Source: Umbelopsis ramanniana AG | Taxonomy: Eukaryota > Mucoromycota > Umbelopsidomycetes > Umbelopsidales > Umbelopsidaceae | Length of the DNA stretch: 64,000 nucleotides | NCBI RefSeq assembly: GCF_025399195.1 | Contig: NW_026252101.1 | Span: 124,001-188,000, forward strand | Direction: 5' to 3' | Part shown: positions 45,050-57,200 of the stretch, piece after piece | Numbering within the stretch: position 1 is the stretch's first letter | Layout: every line of letters begins with the position of its first letter | Program-made: the position numbers and the translations under genes | The notes under the pieces: model-generated | Database searches by the model: none | Seen by the model: the letters and a program-made list of their open reading frames with translations, nothing else | What the model was told of the DNA's origin: nothing

Positions 45050-47061
45050 TTAATACGGCGTTACGGACCGTTTACTATCAGAATCAGCATTTACAACAAA
45101 GAGCTCTTTACGTGGCATAAAGTAACTATTGCCTACATCGACTCCACGGAAATCTTCAGGGGCTTCGAAGATGTTACTTATGTTGTTGACGCTATATCTT
45201 TGATTGTTGTACATTGTACCTGGATGGGACAGCAAGGACGCTCGATTGTGTCGGGCATAGCTGCTGACCATGGTTGGTGGGCGTGTATATTGGTTTGGAT
45301 GCCAGCTGTAGCGTTGCGTATTCGTTGAATCTCGTCCTGAAAATATCATGGAGAAGCGGTTTTGTGGTGGGGTGGTATCGTTGTCTGAAATGTCAGATGG
45401 CGCAGGTGAGGGATTGTGTCGGTTGAAATGGCTGGGAGGATTACTACTATTTCGTCTATCTTTGCGTCGTCTGTAGAATACGACTATCAATGCTCCAACA
45501 GCAGCTACTCCAGCGATACTTCCGATGGTGACGCCAGCTGTTGTACCTGGTGAAGGCGATGATGGAGGTGGTGATGATATATCAGAGACAGTTGTTGCGC
45601 TTGCTGTAGAAGAGGTACTGGAAGTTGTCGTGTCTACGGGGCTCGGACTAGTAGGACCCGGTGCCACCGACGTGACAGGTTGATAACTCTTAACCCAAGC
45701 AAACTTTTTGAGATCGTAAATATAAATATTCGAATCGCCGGTTTCTTTGGCGGTAAAACCTGTGGTTGCAAGGATAATTAGCCCATTTTTCATTGTCAAA
45801 TACGATGATTGATTCCTATGTGACTTTACCAAAGGCAATGATTATAAAATTATCTGTCATGGGGGCAGGTCCGATGAGTGAATGCAAGAGCGATACGAAA
45901 AATGTGAGTGAATTATACCTATGAGTGTAGCCGTATGAGCATAGCGACCAGCGGGTGGACTAGGGTTGGGAGGCGTTTGCCATATACACGAATCAAAGGT
46001 CGTACAATTCAAGATGGCAATATCAGACATGAAGGACGTGTACTGCTTGTTGGTGCCTCCGTGTATGAGGAGGCTGTTACCGTCAGGTAAAGCTGTCGCA
46101 GCATGATCTCGACGTGACGCTGGTATACTACCGGTCGCTTTGGTATATGACCATTGTAATGAGTTGGTGTCAAATGTATAGATATCCGTCATATTAACGG
46201 TATTATTGCCGTCAAATCCACCTACTACGACCATGCGACCGTCCGCCAGTAGTGTGGTAGTGTGGTGGTAGCGAGGAGAAGGAGTGAATGTTTGGTTAGG
46301 AAGTTGTTGCCATTGCATAGCTATGGTGTCTAAAGACCAAAGGTCATTTGTGAGGGGATATCCTCCAAACAGATATGCAGATCCGCTGTCTGTGTTGGTT
46401 GTCATAGTGTGCTCTATTCTACGTGAAGGGCTATCAACTTTAGGCTGGAACCAAGAGTCTGTGAGCGTGTTGTAATAGTATAATGTAGAATTTGACGTGT
46501 TGTTAAGCGCGCCATTCGCGGGCTGTCCACCATATACAATCAAGTATACGTTGTCTTGCCCTCCAGGAACCGCACTTTGATAAGACGTGGTCGGTCCGTC
46601 AAGCGACCCTAAAGCCCATGGAGCTGACTGTGTAGATATACTGTGAATTGAGTTCAAAAGCAGTAAATCGTTGGTGTTTTTAGCAGTTGTTTCATTTACG
46701 CCAATAGCCCCAGTTTTGCCACCGTGAAAGCAAAATCTGCAAATAAAGATGGGGAGATCAACACGTGTTGCACTGCTTGTTATGTATGGTGTAGTCGGTA
46801 TACCTGTTATTCTACACAACTTCATTAGCAAGGAGAGAGATGCTATTGCACTATGCAGGTGCTTCCCACTTACCACTATAGCGGCGGCTTGACCCCATCG
46901 CGGGCTCGGCGCCTTTGCATAACAACAAATTTTTTTTAGGGTTACGGAGAGGAGCGGTAATAGGCAAAAAGTAAAAAGTCGGTTACCAATGAAGTTTCGG
47001 CAAGGCGAACAATGACCGACAGTGCCAAAAACAGTACCGGCCTGTATGTTTGGCATAGCAT
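45050..47061 (-). CDS. kelch-repeat type I membrane protein (copy 2)
   Basis: Same architecture as the protein at 17658-19625. Six exons: 47061-46987, 46912-46874, 46821-46814, 46736-45919, 45853-45830, 45759-45050 (1674 nt, 557 aa). Signal peptide (VLFLALSVIVRLAETS); kelch repeats (APSPRWGQAAAIV, CFHGGKTGAIG, AYLFGGYPLTNDLWSLD, MVVVGGFDGNNTVNMTDIY, SLLIHGGTNKQY). A Ser/Thr stalk follows, then one membrane helix (AGVTIGSIAGVAAVGALIVV, then FYRRRK) and a cytoplasmic tail. Exon 3 is an 8-nt microexon (AATAACAG) and exon 5 is 24 nt; both are forced by frame and by flanking GT/AG sites. Extracellular ligand unknown. Confidence 0.88.
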
Positions 47062-49276
47062 GTCGTCAACAGTCTATGTGCGGATAAGGGGAAAGGATGG
47101 GAAGGTGTTGAAAGAAAGGAATGGGTCACGGTTGAAAGCTAAACCAAAAGTTTCAGAATTTGCAAGGTTCGTCAAATAAAACATTTCGCCAGCTTTGGTG
47201 TAACGGCCATTAATTACCTATTACATATCGGGCATGGCCAGTACAACAGAGCCAAGGGATTTCGCACCTACCATGATGAAGCGGTTCATGTTTAAGGAGA
47301 TCCCCGTTATGTCATGCCATTAGTCTATATCAATGGCTGAAACGCCAGCATTAGTCTCGCTTTTCTTACATGTGAACATCGTGTCATGTATGTGCCGTTC
47401 ACAACGGCGCCTCATAGCTTTCGCGGCTGCCATGTCACAAAGACAATATTCCAACACCTGAAGTCACGGATGGCGTATGAGCAGACAGATTTTACCGTAC
47501 ATGGAGTCTTGTAACAAATTTCCCATTTTGATGGCCGTCGGTATTTGCGTTTTAAGGTTAGCTGCTTTACCCACAAATTTTTCGTCGCTGTTCAGCCAGC
47601 AATGTCGGGGGACCGCAATGCATTTAGGGGTGAAATATTTAGTAGGCGTTGTGCGTGTGACATCGTTAGGTCAAGAATCATATCTGAACCCAAGCATGTA
47701 AAGAACTTTGGCTTGCATCAGTGACTGCTACATCACTGAAGCAACGGTTCGCTCGGGACATAATCCTCATGTACCTTTTTGCACATAGTACATGTTATCC
47801 ATCTTCTTAGCAGGTAACCTACGGCTGGTGCGGGTCAACCAGCACCAACGCCGATCATTTTATGGTTCTCAATGTATGCTAATAACTCTTAAAACAAAGA
47901 ACGAGCCAATACTTCTACAGCTTTTCGAGGAAACTAGTAAACGCAGATCTCTACTTTTCCAGCATGGTTATGAGGTTCATAAGGCTTAGGCCAAATACCC
48001 CGGGGAGGGCTCGTTGAAATCATCCAACTTTTCTTGCGGGTGGCAGTCACCGAATTTGGTAATGGAAATCGGAAGGGTGGTTCTGAAACCAGGTTTCGCT
48101 TTTCTCCCTTGCAATAAATAGAGCATCGTGCGCTCGATATTTCTATAACATATTCCTTTAAACTGAACTTTCTACTATGCAAAGTGACCGAATGGAAATA
48201 AACAGCCACCCTCTGTTATACAGACAAGCCGTTAACGAAGGACGGCAGCCAAGCCAAGACTGTGCCAAAGAAAACAAGGATTTATCAAGTTCACCCTCTG
48301 CTCCTCAACCATCGTCAGAGCCTACGGTACAGTCAAATGAAAATCACTGGGATTGCTATCCAAACTTGATACGAGAAATTGAAAACCATGGAACGGATAC
48401 TGAGGTTAACAAACTGCACGCTTTGGAGAAAACCAACAGTGAATGAAAGCGTAGGGTGGGGCACCTTTTAATTTGTATATGTCTCTTAGGAAGACGTCGC
48501 CTTCGCTATAACCATGTTTCTAAATGTAAATATATTTTTTTAAACGAACCAGCTCTTAGAACCGAGTGTACAAATGATAAAGCACGACAACATAAGCTTC
48601 AGAAGCAAGGTACCAAATTCGTGCTCACCTGTTACAGCCTCACCAATGGTTGTAGGAAAAAAAAAATTGTCAATAAATGTAGGGCTGTAATATTGGACAT
48701 CAGGCGTTCTGACGTAGTGGACACAGGCTTTCTGGTGCCCCGTCTCACGATATAGACTAGTGGCATGAGCAATTTATTTGCCGCAAATAACCAAAAGAAT
48801 GGGATGATGCGATGTCTAAACGAAGATAATAAGGATATAGTTCTTACACCGAGTTGCCTGGGTTTGACATTTGTACAAATGACAAGCTTGTAAACAAGTA
48901 CCATCCAAGACTGTTTGAACGGAATATTCTCCCGCAATTGGCAGGTGATTCATACCCCGGGCTCACATGGTGTGTAGTTGACCACTCACAGTCCAAAAAC
49001 ATGAAGGATCTCAGGCACCAACATACACAACGTCAATCCATGACAGAAAGCATCCCCTGACTATACCTTCGAGTTATGTGCATCTGCTGACAGAATAATC
49101 AAGCAGCTTCATGACTCTAACATCCACCAATCTGACCACTTGCCATATGCGGGGTTATGTTGAGATTTGGTTCCAACTACAAATTTTTAGCTTTTTAGAA
49201 GTCCCCTCTTTGTTCTCTTTCCCTTCCACTTTTTGTAGTATAGAGCTTCTTTTATACCCTTCTCCCTATATCCCAT
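47062..49276. other. long intergenic region
   Basis: Divergent space between kelch protein 2 and the dicarboxylate transporter. Apart from a small frame at 48177-48446 nothing resembles a gene. It has an A9 run at 48658 and a CT-rich leader at 49200-49260 before the transporter start. Confidence 0.45.
48177..48446 (+). CDS. possible small hydrophilic protein, unknown
   Basis: An 89-codon frame starting with a true ATG, Ser/Glu/Asn-rich (SSSPSAPQPSSEPTVQSNEN). A TATA-like AATAAATAG lies about 65 nt upstream. No domain, signal or membrane segment. It could be a real short gene or a chance frame. Confidence 0.3.
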   Translation: MQSDRMEINSHPLLYRQAVNEGRQPSQDCAKENKDLSSSPSAPQPSSEPTVQSNENHWDCYPNLIREIENHGTDTEVNKLHALEKTNSE

Positions 49277-51300
49277 ATGAAAACGGACGGTTGCAACATG
49301 AAAGATTCTTCATCAATATTGGGAGAATCCAGTCCGCTCCTTGGATCGTCGTCTCCATCTGTGTCTCCCAGGCTTAACTCAATATTCGGTGAGTCATCAT
49401 TTTCGCCCGAGCCTTCTGGTCCTACAGCTACAAACTCACACGGTGCACTCAATTCCTTCAGAGAAATGCAAAACAAACAAAATAGTACAATTACTTCCTT
49501 CTGTGGTCGTAGGTTCTCTGATTTGGTTTTGCGTACCAGATCAGACTGGCCTAACCCCCACGGCCATTCATATACTAGCGGTATTTGTAAGGTGGGAATT
49601 GCCCGAGGATTTCATCAAACCGCTGTAGAAATGCTCATTCATTCATATTACAGTACTATCATTGCGCTGCTATCCACACAACTCGAAATTTCGATCATTG
49701 TCCTATTGGGACTCGTCATCCTGTCAGTTACAAAATCATTTCAATGCATCGACACCTTGACGGGAGAGAGTGTAGAATGCCGATTGTGCCAAACCATGAA
49801 TACAGCTACACAGGAGGTCTATCATTGCGATGGACAGGCGCAATCCTTTCAACATAGTTTGAACGGGTTTTCCACACCAGTTGTTTGGTTAATTTTTGCG
49901 GCTTTCCATTTGGGCCGTGCAGTGGAGGTCACCAAACTGGGTAAAAGAGCTGCCGTGATGCTGATTCAAAAATTTGGCAACAGCAGTCTAGGCTTAGCAT
50001 ATGCTGTTGAACTATCAGAGGTGCTTTTGGCACCCTTTGTCCCAAGTAATACTGCGCGCGGTGGTGGCATCGTCTTGCCAATTGTATCGGCCTTAACGTC
50101 GTCACTCGGATCGACCATCGACACCGACCCGCAGCTCGGAGCTCTTCTTAGTTTGGTTGGTGCTCACTCCAACTTGGTTTCAGCATCGCTTTTCATGACG
50201 GGAATGGCAGCCAATCCTCTAGTGGTTACCAAGGCTAAGACAGTGTTCCCCGGCATAGAGTTTAATTTTGTTCAATGGACTCTTGGTGCCTCGGTTCCCG
50301 CTCTGATGACGATGCTAATAATGCCTATACTCTTCATGTGGTGGTGCAGTACTGATCGTCAAGTTGGTTCTCGAGAGCAAGTCAAACTACTTGTTCAGGA
50401 CCAATTTGCGGAATTGGGAACCATGAAAAATTGTGAGAAGGTACGTACACATCGATTGTTTTATACAACTCCTGGTCGAAATATTCTGTTTCTGATAATT
50501 TTGCTGTTTCTGGCGGCTGAAACATTGAATTAGCGGCTTTGCGGCATTCTGTTACTTTGCTTAATGCTCTGGGTAGGATCGGATTTAGACTCCGGGCTGG
50601 TTGCCCTGCTAGGCATAACGTTTTTGCTGTTCACTGATACCCTGACTTGGAAAGACATAGTGACAAATACCAATGCTGTAAGTATGGTTTTCATTGGATG
50701 CAAGCACAATAATTTAGTTCTACCCAAACTAACAACGGCATTGTTTACCCTACATTTGTGGATCATTTTTATGATAATCATTAAAGTGGGATACACTTTT
50801 TTGGCTTGGAGGGTTTGTTACCATTGCACAACAGCTGAGTGACGCCGGAGCGTCCGAATACCTTGGCAAAAATATATCATCTGGCATCGTCTCGCTCAAT
50901 TTGCCTGCGGTTCCTACACTCCCGATATTGTACTTTGTCACCAGTTTCATGTTCTCGTCATTAAGCACTCACATTGTTGCTTTAAATGTGACATTTATGG
51001 AAGCTGGCAAGCATCTCAATGTCAACCCTATGTTGCTTGTACCTTGCATTGCTTACTTTTCTTCCCTAGGTGGATGCATGGTAAGTCTAATGCCCTTGTA
51101 TTTCTCATTGGAAAAGTGAGCTGCCATCTAATACTTTTGCCTAGACGAACTTTTCAACGGGAACCGTGGCGATGTACTTTTCTAAAGGGTTTATTAGTAG
51201 GGGCCGCTGGTTCTCTATTGGCGCTCGCATAGCTGTTTTGCATTTGTTGATGTATTTCACGGTTGGCGTTTTATGGTGGAGATGCCTTGGATGGCTTTGA
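49277..51300 (+). CDS. DASS-family dicarboxylate transporter (2-oxoglutarate/malate translocator type)
   Basis: Polytopic anion transporter like plastid DiT1/SodiT1 and bacterial CitT/YflS. Six exons: 49277-49388, 49462-49591, 49654-50440, 50534-50677, 50787-51080, 51145-51300 (1623 nt, 540 aa). After a Ser/Pro-rich cytoplasmic N-terminus come helix 1 (LLPSVVVGSLIWFCVP), AVFVSTIIALLS, then the SNT-type motif region VLLAPFVPSNTARGGGIVLP, LVGAHSNLVSASLFMTGMAA, NTNAWDTLFWLGGFVTIAQQ and MTNFSTGTVAMYFSKG near the end. Helix 1 sits in a different frame from its flanks; a GTGAGT donor at 49389 and a weak GTGGGA donor at 49592 resolve this. A cysteine-containing loop of about 40 residues (GESVECRLCQTMN) after helix 2 is an unusual insert. 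Confidence 0.9.
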
Positions 51301-51555
51301 TAGCCAAGAAGGCAAAATAGAACATATAGAAAATGTTTTTGAAATGATTAAAATGTATATTACTTATTATTTTCTTCTCGTGCCATCAATACTCAAACCG
51401 AAGGTGCACTGAAAAAAGCCAAAAGCTGTGTGCTTAATTTGCGTTGCCATGGAGACGAATACCGCGGTCACAAACCTCGATCCAATTCAAAAACCCTTTG
51501 ATTTCGCGACAACTTCTGCACCACCATTTCTACTGCAATCCCTACAGTACATTGC

Positions 51556-52985
51556 ATGCCTTCAGACATTTCGACAAGCGGAATGCAGCAATTTGGATCT
51601 GGCTGCTTTACACCCGAAGAGCATGCATTTCTACAGGAGATTTTAGCGAAGCAACTCGGCCCTGAATGGGTGAGTCAACGACCTGGACCAGCTGGCGGTA
51701 CGTACCTGCGTGACTTGTAATAAGTTGAACAAGAAACTCATGTATTTGCGCTATAGTCGGAAAGATGGTTTATGTGGAAGGCCATACTATTATCAATCTT
51801 GCAAATAAGCTATTTGGCTTCAATGGCTGGTCTTCGGAAATCAAGAGCATGACAACGGATTATGTAGGTGGCATGATGTCAATTTTGTCCAATCAAGTAT
51901 CTTTGTTGATAGATTTTATTGTGAAGATTGACGTCTTGGAAAACGGGAAGATGAATATTTGTATATCTGTAGTCATGAGAGTTACTCTGAAGGACGGTAC
52001 CTTTCATGAGGTGAGTCAAGTGAATTGTACATCCACTACCCTTATGCGGTATCGGATGCAAGCCTTATATTTGTCCAGGATATTGGAGTAGGTTTTATGG
52101 AGAATTGTAGAAGCAAAGCAATTGGTATCCAAAAAGTAAGTATGGCATAGATAGACTAAACATTGGGTCCTACCATTCACTAACGAACTTCATATTTGAA
52201 AGGCTAAAAAAGAAGCTGTCACCGATGCTACCAAGCGTGCCATTCGATATTTTGGAAGTGTCATGGGTAATTGCATTCATGACAAGATATACATGAGAGA
52301 CATCGTGCGAATTTCCCCTCCAACTGTATGTACTTTCAATAAGATGAGAATGATGATTACTGTCAAACTTAATTTGTCTCGTCATTTCAGAGAAAATTAG
52401 ACCCAGCACAACTTTATCGTGAATCCACCCCCACTACTCCCAAACCTGTTCCAAACCACACTGCACCTACAATGGCTTCCACTTCCTCAAATAATGTCAC
52501 CACACGGCCAAATACAACCATCAATGCGAATTCTAACCACAACAACCAAAATAAACCTCAAATAATTCCCTCTACGAATCCAGCAGAAACCAATGTAACC
52601 AACGGTCAATCAAGTTCCCTCTATGGTCATAAAGAAGCGCAGACAGCATTTAAGACCCACTCCGAGCCTGTTCAAGAAGTGAACGACACCAAGCCTCGAT
52701 GGCAAGAAGATAGTTTTACGGGATGTGAGTGTGCATGATGCTGAATCAATATCAAATTCTTGTACTAATTCTATCTTTGATAGACGAAGACGACAATTCA
52801 TTTCTGGAACAGCTTGCGGAGGCTGACTTCGATTATGCTGATGGCGAGATGATTCTTGAAGGCACCGATGGGTAACAGTATAGCATTGGTCTTATCGTTA
52901 ACATGACCTACCATCTCATCCTGTCTAAATATTTTATAGGACGACGTCAGGTTTACCTCAAAAGCGCATCAAGCTCGCTGATTAG
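51556..52985 (+). CDS. RAD52: RAD52 recombination mediator
   Basis: Single-strand annealing and Rad51-loading protein. Eight exons: 51556-51697, 51757-51867, 51913-52010, 52079-52135, 52203-52325, 52391-52724, 52784-52871, 52940-52985 (999 nt, 332 aa). The N-terminal ring domain is complete: FTPEEHAFLQEILAKQLGPE, GKMVYVEGHTIINLANKLFG, TDYVDFI, MRVTLKDGTFHEDIGVGF, CRSKAIGIQKAKKEAVTDAT, KRAIRYFGSVMGNC. The tail is Asn/Thr/Pro-rich with an acidic end. Intron 2 uses a weak GTGGCA donor (51868); the stronger GTAGGT four bases earlier breaks the frame. The start could be ATG 51556 or the in-frame ATG 51583. The conserved C-terminal Rad51-binding motif is not obvious. Confidence 0.94.
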
Positions 52986-54225
52986 TACTTTTTCCTTTGA
53001 AAACGTTCACCCTATAGTCTCGATCTGGTCATAATAGAGCACATCGTTGGAGTGGTGCGACCCTTATTCGTATTACTACCAAGCACGGCTCAATTTTCTA
53101 AGTACTCAACTTTTACGTAGACTACTTGACATGTACATACCCCTTTTCTGTAATTTGGAGATACCAGGTGTTCCATCAGCATTACACAAACTTATTCATC
53201 CTCAAACTTCGGTTTAAAAGATTGTCCAACTTTTCAATATAACATGAATATGCACAGTCTAGCACAGAGATTGTCGTACTACTTCCATTTGCGGAGTGCC
53301 TTGATTTGGGAGGAAATACCGTTTTGGAGACCATGAAGGCGATAAGTAGATGAATGTCTTGGTATAGAACATTGTTATCATCAACTTCCTCAGGATAAAC
53401 AAAAAAGATGCAGTGCTTCGCATATCTGGCAAGCAAGCCTGTGTTGACAAATACATCGAGTTTAATAGCTAGTTTATACAATAATACATGTATATTATAA
53501 AAGATAATGTATTCAGAGGTATACGCAAACTGCATCATCATGGATTCTGAGCAAGGGATGCGTAACCCCGTTTTTGCAAAAATGTTTGTTGTATACCCGT
53601 CTCGAGCTCTCCACTACAGAAGCCGATGCTCGCCACACTAAATTTGCTTATTTCCATCATTCAAAGTACCAAAACGTGAAAAAGCAGATTGCTACCGGAA
53701 AGTGACCCTGCATATTCTCCACAGCATGGTGCCTGTCATTGTCTTTCTCTTTTACATTTGCCCATCGCTGCAGCTGAAAAACCTCTTTACAACCTGTTCA
53801 TCTTCCGCTCTCGGTCGATGTCGGTCTCGGACTTGCAGTCGACGTTTTAAACACTGTCTGGTAATCAGATCTTTTTCAAGTCAACTACTCCGACGACGGA
53901 GCCCTGGGAACGGGGGCGTCATTTGTGCGTTATCAGATGTTCCACTTGGTATTCAACATGGGCATTCTTAATATGCTAATCATGGTATAATTGAAATAAG
54001 AGAGTAGATTAGAAGCGTTATCATTGGCCAAAGGATAGGTTTATTAGCTTTATGACAAATTCCGGGTTGCTAATAGCGCTTGCCGGCTAATCGTTGGGAT
54101 AAATTTTTCCGACCACCAGATTCTCAGCCCAAAGTTGTTATTTTTTTTCGTTATTATTAACTCTTAACTTGGTTCAAACGGCTTTGTCTCGTGGCTTCTT
54201 TTCACTACTGCATGAATCTCTCGTA
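52986..54225. other. intergenic, promoter side of the copper ATPase
   Basis: Holds the RAD52 3' UTR and a minus-strand frame at 53182-53541 (119 codons, starts ATG ATG ATG) with no recognisable domain; it may be chance or an exon of an unknown gene. CGACGACGG-type sequence at 53890 has no clear role. Confidence 0.4.
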
Positions 54226-57200
54226 ATGCCAAATCAAATTGCCGAGGTTCTCCTACCAGTAGTGGGCATGACGTGCCAATCTTGCGTCAATTCTATTCAA
54301 AGTGCCTTGAAACAGAATCCTCATATCCACGCGATTCAAGTCAACTTACAAAATGCAACTGCTCACATCGAATTCGACCTTTCCAAGGTAACAGTAGACG
54401 AGCTCGCCGAAGCTATCGAAGATTGTGGCTTCGATGTTCCTGAGAAACCCTCCAACATCACATTACGAACGGCCGTACATGGAATGACTTGCCAATCTTG
54501 TGTCAAGTCCATAAAATCAGCCCTTGGGCCAAAGGAAGGCATCCATAGCGTCGATGTCAGCCTCGAGAAAGAAGAAGCTACAATCGCTTATAATCCCAAG
54601 GTCGTCAGTCAGGATGCTATTATTGAATATATAGAGGATTGTGGCTTCGATGTTCCCAAGAATGCTTCTGCAGGTCTCACTACCACCACCTTACCTGTAG
54701 AAGGCATGACATGCCACTCCTGTGTTCGTTCAATCGAAAATGCTCTCTCCAACAAGAACGGTATCAGCACTGTTAATGTCAGTCTAGAGGAGAACAATGC
54801 CACCATCGCTTATGACCAGTCATTAGTCAGCCAAAGCGATATCATTGAAGCCATTGAGGACTGTGGCTTTGACGTTCCTTTGCAGCCATCGAAGCAAAGC
54901 CCTTTCCAGCCACAAAAAGTTGAAGAAGAGATAACTGGAAATGACATAGCCATGAATGTTATCACGGCTTCAAGAAAATTCTCAAAGGACAATTCAGTAA
55001 CAGGAAGCGTTGCCACCTTTGAGGTCAGGGGCATGACTTGTGCTTCATGTGTCAACAGCATTGAAAAAGCAGTGAGTACCAATGCGGGAGTTCAGTCTAT
55101 CAAAGTATCGTTGCTTGCAGAACGTGCAACCGTGGAATACGACCCATTCGTCATCGACCCAGAAAAAATCGCCGATGCTATACGGGATTCAGGATTTGAA
55201 GCGGATGTCATTGAGCAAAAGCAAGATGATACAGTCGACCTCAAAGTTTTTGGAATGACCTGTGCTAGCTGTGTGAACAGCATCGAAAGAGGCCTGCGCA
55301 ATACACCAGGAGTCATTTCAGCATCGGTCAACCTTATGACTGAAACCGCCAAAGTTCAATTTGATCAACATGTCACTGGTGTGCGAGCTATTGTTGAGGC
55401 CATTGAAGATCTCGGTTTCAATGCTTTAGTATCGGATAAGACCGCCAACGCACAGATTGAAAGTCTGGGAAAGATTCGAGAAATCAAGGAATGGCGCCGT
55501 GCATTTTTTTACTCTGTGATCTTTGCCGTCCCGGTATTTATTATCGCTATGATTCTTCCTGAATTCCAATTTGGTCGCTCGCTGTTGGATATCCGGTTAC
55601 TTCCTGGATTATATCTTTTCGATGTCATTCAGTTGATTCTTACTATACCTGTCCAATTTGGTATTGGTAAACGCTTCTTTGTGTCTGCTTACAAATCTCT
55701 TCGACATGGTACTCCCACCATGGATGTCCTGGTCTCCTTGTCAACCGCTTCCGCTTTCTTTTTTTCAACCGTTTCTTTGCTACGTGCATTGTTTTCGGGC
55801 TCTGAAAACCATCCTTCGGTTTTCTATGACACCTCCACCATGCTGATTACTTTCATTGTTCTTGGCCGATATCTGGAGAACATGGCGAAAGGTCAAAGTT
55901 CAGCAGCGTTATCGAAACTCATGTCACTCACCCCCTCCACTGCCTTGTTGTTGATTACGGATGAAGCTGGGCAAGTCACTGGTGAAAAACGCATTCCCAC
56001 TGAACTTATTCAATTGGGAGACTTGGTCAAGATTGTACCCGGTGACAAAATTCCTTCGGATGGTTTGGTCTTCTCAGGACATTCTAGCGTGGACGAAAGC
56101 ATGGTCACTGGTGAAGTCGATGCCGTTATGAAGAAGACGGGTGATATGGTCATTGGCGGTACTGTCAATGGTTTAGGAACGTTTACACTCAAGGCTACAC
56201 GCGTTGGCTCTGACACTGCACTCTCGCAAATTGTTAAACTGGTCGAAGATGCTCAAATTACAAAGGCTCCCATTCAAGGCTTCGCCGACGTTGTTGCTGG
56301 CTATTTTGTGCCTACTGTCATTGCGCTTGGAGCAACCACTCTCATTGTGTGGGCGGTCATTGTCAATATTTTTGGTGTTGATCATGTCCCTACCATGCTG
56401 CGTGAAGAGATCCAAAAAGAGGGCAACGGAAACTGGTTCTTTGTCTGCATCAAGCTGTGTATCAGCGTCATTGTTGTGGCTTGCCCCTGTGCCCTTGGAC
56501 TGGCTACTCCTACTGCTGTCATGGTTGGTACTGGTGTTGGAGCCGAACATGGTGTCTTAATCAAGGGTGGTGCTGTCTTGGAAAACGGCCAAAGAGTACA
56601 AAAGATTGTGTTTGACAAGACTGGTACTTTGACGGTTGGTAAACTGGATGTATCTTCATATGTTACCTGCAAAGACTCTCCTGTGAACGCTACGAGTATG
56701 CTGGTCTACACTGCTGTGGCTGAAAGTCAAAGCGAGCACCCTCTTGCTAGGGCTATTGCCAACAAGGGTAAAGAAATTCTTGGTATTCAAGTCTTTGACA
56801 CTATTTCTCAAGTCGACGGCTTTACATCAAGTACTGGGCAAGGAATCATATGTAACGTTAAATTGGATCCATCTTCTTTGAATCGACTCAACTATCTCGG
56901 AGAAACCTTGTCCACCACGTCGGCTAATGTTATTGTTGGTAAACGGTCGTGGCTTCAAGAGAACGCTGTTCAAGTCGCTGATGATCATCTCGCGGACATG
57001 CAAGTGTTGGAGTCCAAGGGTGAAACTTGCATCCTTGTCGCCATCGATTATCGACTTGCTGGGTACATTTCTCTATCTGACCGTGTTAAACCCGAAGCAA
57101 GTAGCGTAGTGGCCACCTTGGCTGCCATGGGTATTCAAGCTGCAATGGTTACTGGCGATAATGAACTGACCGCACGCTCCATCGCCAAACAAGTTGGTAT

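Noticed and set aside
49389-49653. Frame changes around helix 1 of the DASS transporter, at first taken for a pseudogene
   Set aside because: Two introns (49389-49461 and 49592-49653) account for both shifts; the full 540-aa product is intact.
53182-53541. 119-codon minus-strand frame starting with three ATG codons
   Set aside because: Could not be tied to any family; composition is AT-driven. Kept only as a note in the intergenic entry.
52986-53971. Plus-strand frame at 53702-53971 with Arg/Ser/Cys-rich content
   Set aside because: Starts from a non-ATG codon and shows no domain; likely chance.
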